A DNA stretch of 22,760 nt from an uncultured Actinomycetes bacterium (GTDB taxonomy: Bacteria > Actinomycetota > Thermoleophilia > Solirubrobacterales > Solirubrobacteraceae). A program made the translations under genes and the position numbers. The stretch lies in contig CALAQT010000258.1 of the NCBI GenBank assembly GCA_937888775.1, positions 1 through 22,760 on the forward strand. The letters are read 5' to 3'. A model generated the notes under the pieces. The model searched no databases, was not told where the DNA came from, and saw nothing but the letters and a program-made list of their open reading frames with translations. Shown piece by piece: positions 1 through 6,949 of the stretch (position 1 is the stretch's first letter; every line of letters starts with the position of its first letter).

Positions 1-43
1 CCCACCCGCGCCCTCGTCGACTACACCGCATAACCCCGTGGCA

Positions 44-1177
44 CTACTCATCTAGGGTCTGGATCGCTTGCTCGCAGGCCCGCACTGCCACCTCCGAGGC
101 CTTGAGCTTGCTCATTGATCCCTCGGCGTGTTCGAAGGGCTGGCGCTGCGCGGCCATCCATGCGGCGCGCCAGGTCAGCAGGCGCGCAGCGTCGAGGTCG
201 GCGGCCAGATCCGCCAGCGGGAAGGAGATGCCCTGGTTCTCGATGATTGGCTGGCCGAAGGCCTGACGTGAGACGGCGTAGTCACGCGCGAACTCCAGCG
301 CGGCCCGCGCGATCCCGATCGCCTGGGCGGCGACCATGGGGCGCGTGCGCTCAAACGCTCCCAGGGCCGCTGAGCTGCGCCGCTGCACGGCTCGCTCGGG
401 GCCGCCCTCCTCAGCGGTCGCGGGCGGAGGTGGAGTGCCCTGCTCGGCCTCACGGCCCTTGGCGATCCGCTCGGCCAGTCGCTGCTCGCCGCCGAGCAGA
501 TGATCGGCCGGGACGCGGCAGTCCTCGAAGACGATCTCTCCGGTGTGCGTCGCGCGGCAGCCGAGCTTGTCGAGCTTTCGCAGCATCAGCAGGCCGGGGG
601 TTCCCTTGGGCACGATGAACACGCCCTGACCCCGGTGGCCCGCCTCCGGATCGACGGTGGCCACCACGACATGAACGTCGGCGATCCCGCCGTTGCCGAT
701 GAACACCTTCTGGTCGTCGATGACCCATTCCTCGCGGTCCTTGCGCGCGCGGGTCTGAATCGAGCGGATGTCGCTGCCGCCACTGGGCTCGGTGACCGCC
801 AACGCCGCCAGCTTGATCTGATCGGGCGTCCCGAAGCACTGAGGTGCCCAGCGCATCAGTTGCTCGTCGGTGGCCGCCTGGCGGATCGCCGCCAGGGCCA
901 GCGCGGGCATCACGATCGACAGGCCGATCCCGGCGCAACCCCAGAACAGCTCCTCCATCAGGATCGGCAGCGACAGCCCGGTCGGGTCGACCGACAGCTG
1001 CGCGTAGAGCTCCCACCCGTACAGCCCCTGGCGCGCTGCCTCTTGGAGGATCGGCCAGGGCAGCTCCTGGGCGCGATCGTACTCGGCCGCGGCGGGGCGG
1101 ATGACGTCCCGCGCGAAGACGTGCGCCTTGGTCCGCAGTGCCTGCTGCTCGTCGGTGAGCGCCATCGAAAAGCTCAT
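44..1177 (-). pseudogene. Acyl-CoA dehydrogenase, C-terminally truncated
   Basis: This is an FAD-dependent acyl-CoA dehydrogenase, which would make an alpha,beta double bond in an acyl-CoA. The N-terminal helical domain (about 1-120), the flavin motif LAVTEPSGGSD (126-136) and the middle beta domain are present. So is the start of the C-terminal helical domain (FERTRP at 275-280, SRQAFGQPIIENQG at 303-316). The frame stops at residue 377 just after AIQTL, where the family normally continues with a GG-GY segment and the tail holding YEGT. Residue 278 is Thr, as in medium-chain enzymes whose catalytic Glu lies in that missing tail, so the protein is probably inactive. No other frame in bases 1-43 restores the tail. 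A Pro/Glu-rich stretch (about 241-268) interrupts the domain linker. The ATG at 1177 has no clear ribosome site; an in-frame ATG at 1165 is an alternative. Confidence 0.8.
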
Positions 1178-1223
1178 GAAGCTGGCCCGGACGGGCGCGG
1201 TCGCGGATGCCCACCCCGAGTTC

Positions 1224-1345
1224 GCAACAGACCTTGCCAGAGCGCAGTTGGCAACAGATCTTGCATGTGTTGCACGCTATACCCGTTCAGGTCAGAACGC
1301 CAACGTCGGTCCGCCAACGCTTCGCTCCAGCTCGAGACGTTGGCG
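1224..1345. promoter_or_regulatory. Region upstream of the acyl-CoA dehydrogenase with direct and inverted repeats
   Basis: GCAACAGAYCTTGC occurs twice in direct orientation (1224-1237 and 1251-1264, 27 bases apart). The second copy starts an inverted repeat GCAACA-N11-TGTTGC (1251-1256, 1268-1273). CGCCAACG also occurs twice (1298-1305, 1312-1319) and is followed by its reverse complement at 1338-1345. These fit operator-like sites for the gene that starts at 1177, but no regulator can be named and no clear -10/-35 pair was seen. Confidence 0.3.
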
Positions 1346-1356
1346 CCCCGCATCTG

Positions 1357-1668
1357 TCAGGGCGCTGACCGGCGGCGCTCGCGGGCGGCGCTGTCCAGGG
1401 CCGAGCGCAGGTCGACACCGGCCCCAGATGTCCCAGCTTGTCCGGGTTGACGATCGATCTGGTGCCCTGCACCTGGCCCTCGGCGATGTCCAGCGCCATC
1501 ACGCCGATCAGGGCGCCGGCGCCGTCGAGCATCAGGGCGCCCGGCTGACCGTTGACCTCGACCCGGCGCAGTGCGGCGCCCGGGATCCGCCCGTCCTGGC
1601 AGCCCGATAGGCGATCTCAAAGGCCGCCGGACGCAGTTCGGCCAGCGCCGCTCGTCATCCGTGTCCAT
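1357..1668 (-). pseudogene. ECF41/SigJ-type sigma factor remnant with internal deletion and frameshifts
   Basis: On the minus strand an AGGAG ribosome site (1674-1678) sits 5 bases before the ATG at 1668, which begins MDTDDERRWPN. One frame over, the DNA reads ALAELRPAAFEIAYR, the usual start of sigma region 2. The sequence then jumps to a typical ECF41 C-terminus in another frame: VEVNGQPGAL, GVMALDIAEGQVQG, then NPDKLGHLGPV. The expected last residues (VDLRSALDSAARERR) appear in yet another frame ending at 1357. Most of the protein, about 200 residues covering the rest of region 2, region 4 and most of the SnoaL-like domain, is missing. I infer a dead gene with an internal deletion and at least two frame changes. 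Confidence 0.7.
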
Positions 1669-1736
1669 CAGCGCTCCTGTGATCCGAGGAAATCCATCGC
1701 GCTTGGTCTCCTTCATCTGCGCAGACGAGGCTGGGG

Positions 1737-2480
1737 CTACTTTGGTGACAGTCGGGCTCGGCGCATGTCTCGCGCCGCATCGAGCAGGGCCCGGCGCTGG
1801 TCGGGCGACAAGTACTTGACGGCCTCGCGCATGGTGACTCCCGATGCCCGTCCGGCGCGGGGCGCCAGCCACTCGTAGACCTCCTCGGGCCGGCGTTTGC
1901 CGGTCTCCCGCAGCGTCCAGCCGATCGCCTTGCGGATGAAGAACTCGGTCTCGTCGAGCATCGCGTCGGCGTAGCGGCCGAAGCGCAGAAAGCCGACGCC
2001 GGCCTTCAGCGGGGCGATCTGCGACAGCAGCGCCGAGCGCCGGACCCAGAAGTCCTCGTCCTGGGCCCAGGCGTCCAGAGCGTCGGCGGCCTGGGGAGAC
2101 CGGACCAGCAGTTCGCCGATGACATTGACGGCCAGCACGTCGACGTACGCCCAGCTCTTGGACTGGCGGACGATCCGCTGGATGAACGGCAGGTCCGATG
2201 GTCCGAGCAGGTCTCCGCGAGCCTGGAGCAGATACACCGCGCACGAGCGCCGCTCGTGAACGGGAACTGCCCATAACGCCTGCACCGTGGCGAGCAGCTC
2301 GTCGTGAGAGTCGATCGACCTGGCCAGGGATCTGGCCTCGGCGCGAATCTGAGGGACGCTCGCACCTAGATGCTTAAGCGAGCTTTTCAGGTAGCGCCGC
2401 TCGTTGGTGGCGCGCTGCGGCGTGCCGATCGCGCGCAGCCGCGCCTCAACCGCGTTTGCGCTGTGGTCTGGATCGCTCAG
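1737..2480 (-). CDS. AlkD-like DNA alkylation repair protein, probable CTG start
   Basis: This is a HEAT-repeat DNA glycosylase-type protein of the AlkD family, which removes alkylated bases. Visible family segments are RATNERRYLKSSLKHLGASVP near the N-terminus, SHDELLATVQALW, SWAYVDVLA, DEDFWVRRSALL, FFIRKAIGWTLRE and TMREAVKYLS. The first ATG or GTG in frame is the GTG at 2285, which would drop about 65 residues of clearly homologous sequence. The homology continues upstream without a stop to a CTG at 2480 that gives MSDPDHSANAVEARLRAIG and has AGGCGG 6 bases before it. From that start the protein is 247 residues, about normal for the family. It would overlap the end of the upstream GntR gene by 35 bases, which suggests coupling. 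Alternatively the original start codon was lost by mutation. Confidence 0.75.
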   Translation of the reverse strand: MSDPDHSANAVEARLRAIGTPQRATNERRYLKSSLKHLGASVPQIRAEARSLARSIDSHDELLATVQALWAVPVHERRSCAVYLLQARGDLLGPSDLPFIQRIVRQSKSWAYVDVLAVNVIGELLVRSPQAADALDAWAQDEDFWVRRSALLSQIAPLKAGVGFLRFGRYADAMLDETEFFIRKAIGWTLRETGKRRPEEVYEWLAPRAGRASGVTMREAVKYLSPDQRRALLDAARDMRRARLSPK

Positions 2481-3150
2481 CTGGCGCCGCCTGGTGATTC
2501 TGGTCGGGTGGGTGGGCGGCCATCCACTGACGGAACGCGTCGACCGTGCGGAGCTTGTGGGCGCGGGCCTCGGCCTCGATCTCGGCGGCCGGGCAGCCGG
2601 CGCGGATCATGCGGACGATCTCACGGTGGTCCTCGATCGAGCTCAATCCCCGGTAGGGGATGTGGGTGAACACCGTGCGGCGAATCGCGTCCAGGCGCCG
2701 CTCGGTGTTGCGCAGCAGCTCCAGTAGCGGCGGATTGCCGCACACTTTGTGGATCTGGCGGTGAAAGCGCTGATTGGCCCGGGAGAAGCCGAGCACGTCG
2801 AGGCTCTCCATGCAGGTGACCATCGCGTCGGTCTCCTGATCGAGTACGCGCAGCTGCTTGGCGTCCATGCGGGTGGCCGCCTGCGCGGTGGCGTAGCCCT
2901 CAAGCACGGCCAGCACGGTCATGTTCTCCTCATACAGCGAGGGGTCAGCCGGCGTGACCTGCGGGCCGGCGTTGGGCCGGAAGACGACCAGGCCCTCGGC
3001 CTCCATCCGGCGAACCGCTTCGCGCACCGGCAACGCGCTGACGCCGAACTCGTCGGCGATCCGATCGATCACGAGCCGGTAGCCGGGCCCGTAGGCGCCT
3101 TCCAGGATCCGCTCGCGCATGATCGAGTAGACCCGTTCCTGCTTGTTCAT
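2446..3150 (-). CDS. GntR-family regulator, FCD subfamily
   Basis: This is a 234-residue transcriptional regulator. The N-terminal winged helix (about 4-65) contains the recognition region DEFGVSALPVREAVRRMEAEGLV. The C-terminal FCD effector domain (about 75-212) carries candidate metal-ligand histidines in NQRFH (130), EDHREI (175) and AHKL (198). The open frame runs upstream to 3387, but homology begins at MNKQERVYSIMRERI, so the ATG at 3150 was chosen; no strong ribosome site is visible. It is divergent from hpaE and probably controls the hpaE-hpaD operon and itself through the inverted repeats at 3237-3294. A regulator of an aromatic-acid or ring-cleavage-product response is likely; the ligand is unknown. 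Confidence 0.88.
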   Translation of the reverse strand: MNKQERVYSIMRERILEGAYGPGYRLVIDRIADEFGVSALPVREAVRRMEAEGLVVFRPNAGPQVTPADPSLYEENMTVLAVLEGYATAQAATRMDAKQLRVLDQETDAMVTCMESLDVLGFSRANQRFHRQIHKVCGNPPLLELLRNTERRLDAIRRTVFTHIPYRGLSSIEDHREIVRMIRAGCPAAEIEAEARAHKLRTVDAFRQWMAAHPPDQNHQAAPAERSRPQRKRG

Positions 3151-3230
3151 GACGGTGGTTGCGATGGAGATGATCTTAAGTCGTCGACCAAGCCGGCGTC
3201 GATTTTCCGGCCTTATCACCGACGATAACG

Positions 3231-3258
3231 TATATGATCTGCCGGGATTTCGGCAGAT
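3231..3258 (+). promoter_or_regulatory. Candidate hpaE promoter -10 and palindromic operator
   Basis: TATATGATC (3231-3239) contains a -10-like TATGAT. It overlaps a perfect 8-base inverted repeat ATCTGCCG-N6-CGGCAGAT (3237-3244 and 3251-3258). A repressor bound there would cover the expected transcription start. No convincing -35 box was found at 17 bases. The position between the divergent GntR gene and hpaE supports an operator, but this is inference. Confidence 0.45.
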
Positions 3259-3270
3259 GTCAAGTTCGCG

Positions 3271-3304
3271 CCGCCGGTGGTGCAGCACCGGCGGTGGTGC
3301 AGCA
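3271..3304 (+). promoter_or_regulatory. Hairpin and direct repeat just before hpaE
   Basis: CCGCCGGTG (3271-3279) and CACCGGCGG (3286-3294) form a perfect 9-base stem with a 6-base loop, ending 12 bases before the hpaE ATG. The same stretch holds a 12-base direct repeat GGTGGTGCAGCA (3276-3287, 3293-3304). It could be a second operator or an mRNA structure limiting translation initiation; the sequence alone does not decide. Confidence 0.4.
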
Positions 3305-3306
3305 GA

Positions 3307-4851
3307 ATGACCCTCGTGAACCGCTTCCAGGCCGCTTCCGATCCTCGTCCTCAGCTGAGCCCGGAGAGGCTCGGGCTCCAGCGCCACTTCATCGACGGTT
3401 CGTTCGGGGAGAGCGTCGCGGGTGAGACGTTCGAGACCCTGAATCCGGCCACGAATGAGCCGCTGGCCCAGGTCTGCGACGGCCGCGCCGCCGACGTCGA
3501 CGCGGCGGTCGCGGCGGCTCGTCGGGCCTTCGACGAGGGTCCGTGGCCGTCGATGCCCGCGGCACAGAGAGCAAACCTACTGCGCGACATCGCCGCGGTG
3601 ATCCGCCGGCGGGCGGACGAGTTCATCGATGCAGAAGTGGCCGACATCGGCATTCCGATCGCCCAGATGCACGGTCTCGCCGCCCGCGCGGCGCAGAACT
3701 TCGAGTACTACGCCGGAGTGATCACCGAGCTCCACGGACGGGCGTTTGCAGTCGGCGAAGAGTTCCTGAACTACACGATCCACAAGCCGGTAGGGGTAGC
3801 CGGCCTGATCATGCCCTGGAACGCGCCGCTGATGCTCTCGAGCTGGCGGATCGCTCCGGCGCTGGCGGCCGGCAATACGGTCGTGCTCAAGCCGGCCGAG
3901 TGGTCCCCGCTGACCGCGGGCCTGCTCGCCACGGCGCTGCAGGAGGCCGGTCTGCCCGACGGAGTCTTCAACGTCGTGCACGGAGATGGTGAGCGGGCGG
4001 GCGCCCCACTGTCGGCCCACCCTGATGTGCAGCTGATCTGCTTCACCGGGGAGACCAAGACCGGCTCGATCATCATCGCGGCCGGTGCACCGACGCTCAA
4101 GCGCTCCTCGGTGGAGCTCGGTGGCAAGTCGCCCGTGGTCGTGTTCGCCGATGCCGACCCGGAGCTGGCCGTCGACGCGGCGCTGGCCCAGATCTTCACG
4201 ATGAACGGGCAGCGGTGCACGGCCGGCTCACGGCTCCTGGTCCAGCGTCCCCTGTACCAGCGGATCGTCGACGCCGTCGCGGAGCGCGCCCGGGCGATCC
4301 GCGTGGGTGACCCGTTCGATCCGCGCACCGAGCTCGGTCCGCTGATCCATACCGAGCACCACGCGCGCGTGATGGAGTACCTCACCTCCGCACGCGAGCA
4401 GGGTGCCCAGATCCTGGCTGGCGGAGAGCGCCCGGCGGGGCTGGCCGAGGGCAACTTCCTCTCCGCCACGGTGATCGCGGACGTTGCGGCTGATATGCGC
4501 GTGTTCAAGGAGGAGATCTTCGGCCCCGTGCTGGTGGCGATGCCGTTTGACACCGAGGAGGAGGCGATCGCGCTGGCCAATGCCACCCAGTACGGGCTCG
4601 CCGCCTACGTGTGGACCAACGACATCCGGCGCGCGCATCGGGTCGCCCACGCGATCGACACCGGCATGTGCTGGATCAACTCCCAGAACGTGCGCGATCT
4701 GCGCACGCCGTTCGGCGGGGTCAAGAATTCGGGCATCGGCCGGGAGGGCGGCGACTACGCGTTTGAGTTCTACTGCGAGACCGAGGCCGTACAGGTGGCG
4801 CTCGGCCATCATCACATTCCCAGGCTGGGGCTGGGCGACGCCGGGGACTGA
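3307..4851 (+). CDS. hpaE: 5-carboxymethyl-2-hydroxymuconate semialdehyde dehydrogenase
   Basis: This NAD-dependent aldehyde dehydrogenase of 514 residues should oxidise the ring-cleavage product of homoprotocatechuate (3,4-dihydroxyphenylacetate). Catalytic and cofactor residues are in place: Asn172 in MPWNAP, Lys195 in LKPAEWS, Glu270 in VELGGKSP and the nucleophile Cys304 in NGQRCTAGSR. The C-terminal block WINSQNVRDLRTPFGGVKNSGIGREGG followed by HHHIPRLG is characteristic of HpaE/HpcC rather than generic aldehyde dehydrogenases. The GTG at 3277 would add ten residues from the hairpin region, so the ATG at 3307 was preferred. hpaD follows after 24 bases in the same operon. Confidence 0.92.
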   Translation: MTLVNRFQAASDPRPQLSPERLGLQRHFIDGSFGESVAGETFETLNPATNEPLAQVCDGRAADVDAAVAAARRAFDEGPWPSMPAAQRANLLRDIAAVIRRRADEFIDAEVADIGIPIAQMHGLAARAAQNFEYYAGVITELHGRAFAVGEEFLNYTIHKPVGVAGLIMPWNAPLMLSSWRIAPALAAGNTVVLKPAEWSPLTAGLLATALQEAGLPDGVFNVVHGDGERAGAPLSAHPDVQLICFTGETKTGSIIIAAGAPTLKRSSVELGGKSPVVVFADADPELAVDAALAQIFTMNGQRCTAGSRLLVQRPLYQRIVDAVAERARAIRVGDPFDPRTELGPLIHTEHHARVMEYLTSAREQGAQILAGGERPAGLAEGNFLSATVIADVAADMRVFKEEIFGPVLVAMPFDTEEEAIALANATQYGLAAYVWTNDIRRAHRVAHAIDTGMCWINSQNVRDLRTPFGGVKNSGIGREGGDYAFEFYCETEAVQVALGHHHIPRLGLGDAGD

Positions 4852-4875
4852 TCGGCCAGAGAGGAGGGCATCCCG

Positions 4876-5907
4876 ATGAACACCGTCAGCGAACTACTCG
4901 GTGCCGGCCCGCGCCAGACGCCGTATGAGATCGTGCGCGCGGCCTACGGCGAGCTGCTGGTGACCGACCTGGAGGTCTCCGAGCGCTTCTATGTCGGACT
5001 GCTGGGGATGATCGTCAGCGCACGCACCGAGGACGCCCTCTATCTGCGTGGCTGGGAGGAGCGCCAGCACCACTCGATCGTCCTGCGCCGGGCCCCGTCG
5101 GCCGCCGTGGCCAGGTTGGGATTCCGCGTCCGCGGCGAGCGCGATCTTGACCTGCTGGCGGCCGACCTGAGCGACAAGGGCCTGTCGGTATCAGACGTGA
5201 ACGGCGAGCTGCCCGGGATGAAACGGTCGATTCGCGCCTGGGATCCGTTCGGCAACCCGCTGGAGTTCTTCTATGAGATGGCTCAGTTCGAGACCCAGGC
5301 GCAGCGCTTTGACCTGCACCGCGGCGCGCCGATCCTTCGCCTGGATCACATCAACCTGCACGAGCCCCGAGTGGAGCAGGCGGTCGCCTTCTGGCAGGAG
5401 CTGGGCTTCGTGGTCACCGAGTACATCTCCACCGATGACCCGGCCAGTGAGCGGGTCACCGGTGCGTGGCTGCGCCGCAAGCCGACGGTGCACGACCTGG
5501 CGCTGACGATGGGCCGTGGCCCGCGCCTCCATCACCTTGGGATGTGGGTGGGGGACCCGACGGGCGTGCTGCGGGCGTGTGACCAGCTAGCCGCCGCGGG
5601 ATGCGTTGAGGCGATCGAGCGCGGGCCCGGGCGCCACGGTGTCTCCAACGCGTTCTTCGTCTACCTGCGCGACCCCGACGGGCACCGCATCGAGCTGTAC
5701 TCGTGTGACTACTACACCGGCGACCCTGACCACGTGCCGTTGCGCTGGTCGGTCACCGACGCCCGCGCGCGTTCGTTCTGGGGCACCCGCGCTCCTGACA
5801 GCTGGTATGAGGAGTCCTCGCTCCTGCTCGGACCCGACGGCGCCCTTGTGCCGACCCATGACGCCGATGTCGACGAACGCACCCAGCGCAGTCCGGTGAT
5901 GGCCTGA
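4876..5907 (+). CDS. hpaD: Homoprotocatechuate 2,3-dioxygenase (type I extradiol)
   Basis: This 343-residue protein has two vicinal-oxygen-chelate domains and should open the ring of 3,4-dihydroxyphenylacetate next to the diol. Predicted metal ligands are His158 (LDHIN), His220 (RLHHLG) and Glu273 (HRIELY). The second-sphere residues His206 (TVHDLAL) and Tyr263 (FVYLRDPDGH) match the active-site His200 and Tyr257 known from the Brevibacterium fuscum enzyme. The stretch IERGPGRHGVSNAFF and the following DYYTGDPDH are close to that enzyme. A strong ribosome site GAGGAGGG (4861-4868) lies 7 bases before the ATG. It sits directly behind hpaE. The C-terminus after about 320 differs from the B. fuscum tail. 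Fe(II) or Mn(II) cannot be decided from sequence. Confidence 0.92.
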   Translation: MNTVSELLGAGPRQTPYEIVRAAYGELLVTDLEVSERFYVGLLGMIVSARTEDALYLRGWEERQHHSIVLRRAPSAAVARLGFRVRGERDLDLLAADLSDKGLSVSDVNGELPGMKRSIRAWDPFGNPLEFFYEMAQFETQAQRFDLHRGAPILRLDHINLHEPRVEQAVAFWQELGFVVTEYISTDDPASERVTGAWLRRKPTVHDLALTMGRGPRLHHLGMWVGDPTGVLRACDQLAAAGCVEAIERGPGRHGVSNAFFVYLRDPDGHRIELYSCDYYTGDPDHVPLRWSVTDARARSFWGTRAPDSWYEESSLLLGPDGALVPTHDADVDERTQRSPVMA

Positions 5908-6011
5908 TCTCCCCCGACGATCTCTTCGCCGACGTGCGCGCGACCACCGCCGCACATCGCTCCAACTGCGGATGCATGGCCTACGGCTACCGCGATCGCG
6001 AGTGGCGCTAG
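5904..6011 (+). CDS. Possible 35-residue peptide coupled to hpaD
   Basis: A short frame follows hpaD, with C or G at almost every third codon position and no recognised homology. It contains ISPDDLFADVRATTAAHRSN and then a CGC motif, and ends GYRDREWR before TAG. It has no ATG, GTG or TTG start that keeps this sequence. The CTG at 5904 overlaps the hpaD stop as CTGA, in the same way as the ATGA junctions elsewhere in the window. It ends in a CTAG shared with the stop of the convergent DapA-like gene. It may be a small real gene, or the tail of a gene whose front was deleted. Confidence 0.35.
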   Translation: MISPDDLFADVRATTAAHRSNCGCMAYGYRDREWR

Positions 6012-6949
6012 CGGTCGGCCGGAGCGTCTATGGTGACGTGCGGGCTGGTGGCCAGCAGGCCGCGGACGCGCTCCTGTGCGGCTGAGCTCAGCGGCGCCAG
6101 CGGTATTCGGGCGTGGGCGGATGGCAGGATTCCGAGCTCGTGCATCACCCATTTGACCGGGACCGGGTTGGTCTCGGCGAAGGCCGCGTCGACGAGTGGA
6201 TGCAGGTCGTAGTGCAGCCTGCGCGCACGCTCGTGGTCGCCGGCGATGTGTGCCTGATAGAGCTCGGCAACCGGCTCCGGAGCGAAGTTGCCCACGCAGC
6301 TGAGATGCCCGCGGCCCCCGAGCACGAGCATCGGGTAGCACAGCAGCTCGATGCCCGACAGGGCGATGAAGTCCTGGCCACAGGCGTTAAGCACGTATGA
6401 GACATGCTCGAAGTCCTTGGTGGTCTCCTTGATCCCGACGATGTTCTCGTGCGCGCGGCGCAGCCGGGCGACGGTCGCCGGCGCCAGCTCGACGGCGCTG
6501 CGGATCGGGACGTTGTAGACGATGATCGGAAGATCCGGGAACTCGGCGGCCACTGACGAGTACCAGTAGTAGAGCCCCTCCTGCTGGGCGCGGCTGTAGT
6601 ACGGGGTCACCACCAGCACGGCCGCTGCGCCGAGCCGCCGGGCCTCGGCGGTGAGCTCGAGCGTCTCTGACATCAGCGCCGAACCCGTCCCGGGCAGGAA
6701 CGGCACCCGGCCGGCGATCGCCTCGGCGGCGGCACGCATCACCTCGATGCGCTCGGCCACCGTCTGAGAAGTCGGCTCGCCGGTGGAGCCGCCCACCGAG
6801 ATGCCGTGCGTGCCCCGAGCCAGCTGCCATTCGATCAAGGACGCGATCGAGGGCAGGTCCAGCGCCCCCTCGTCGGTGAACGGCGTGATCAGGGGGGTGA
6901 TTGCGCCGGCGACCGCCGACGGATCGGAGGCGAACGGGCTCGGGCTCAT
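6008..6949 (-). CDS. DapA-family class I pyruvate lyase/aldolase
   Basis: This 313-residue TIM-barrel protein of the dihydrodipicolinate synthase/N-acetylneuraminate lyase superfamily uses a Schiff-base lysine, predicted as Lys174 in IVGIKETTKD. Tyr145 (VYNVPIRS), GGSTGEPTSQ (53-62) and TPYY (115-118) complete the active-site pattern. Its start overlaps the stop of the FAH-RraA fusion gene as ATGA, with GAGGAG 5 bases upstream, so the two are co-translated. The catabolic context argues against lysine biosynthesis. The superfamily contains aromatic-pathway hydratase-aldolases, so I infer cleavage of the 4-hydroxy-2-oxo acid produced late in the homoprotocatechuate route, in place of HpaI. The exact substrate is not shown by the sequence. 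Confidence 0.85.
   Translation of the reverse strand: MSPSPFASDPSAVAGAITPLITPFTDEGALDLPSIASLIEWQLARGTHGISVGGSTGEPTSQTVAERIEVMRAAAEAIAGRVPFLPGTGSALMSETLELTAEARRLGAAAVLVVTPYYSRAQQEGLYYWYSSVAAEFPDLPIIVYNVPIRSAVELAPATVARLRRAHENIVGIKETTKDFEHVSYVLNACGQDFIALSGIELLCYPMLVLGGRGHLSCVGNFAPEPVAELYQAHIAGDHERARRLHYDLHPLVDAAFAETNPVPVKWVMHELGILPSAHARIPLAPLSSAAQERVRGLLATSPHVTIDAPADR

Noticed and set aside
500..1450. Long plus-strand frame opposite the acyl-CoA dehydrogenase
   Set aside because: It is an antisense shadow produced by high GC; it has no recognisable domain and no ribosome site.
1357..2274. A 305-codon minus-strand frame
   Set aside because: It is the shadow frame of the AlkD-like gene and runs into the sigma-factor remnant; only its last residues match the sigma C-terminus.
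2446..3387. 313-residue version of the first GntR protein
   Set aside because: The extra N-terminal 79 residues cross the promoter palindromes and the start of hpaE and have no family similarity.
6008..6949. Lysine-biosynthesis dihydrodipicolinate synthase
   Set aside because: It is co-translated with an HpaG-like fusion and convergent with hpaE-hpaD. No lysine genes are nearby, so a catabolic lyase is more likely.
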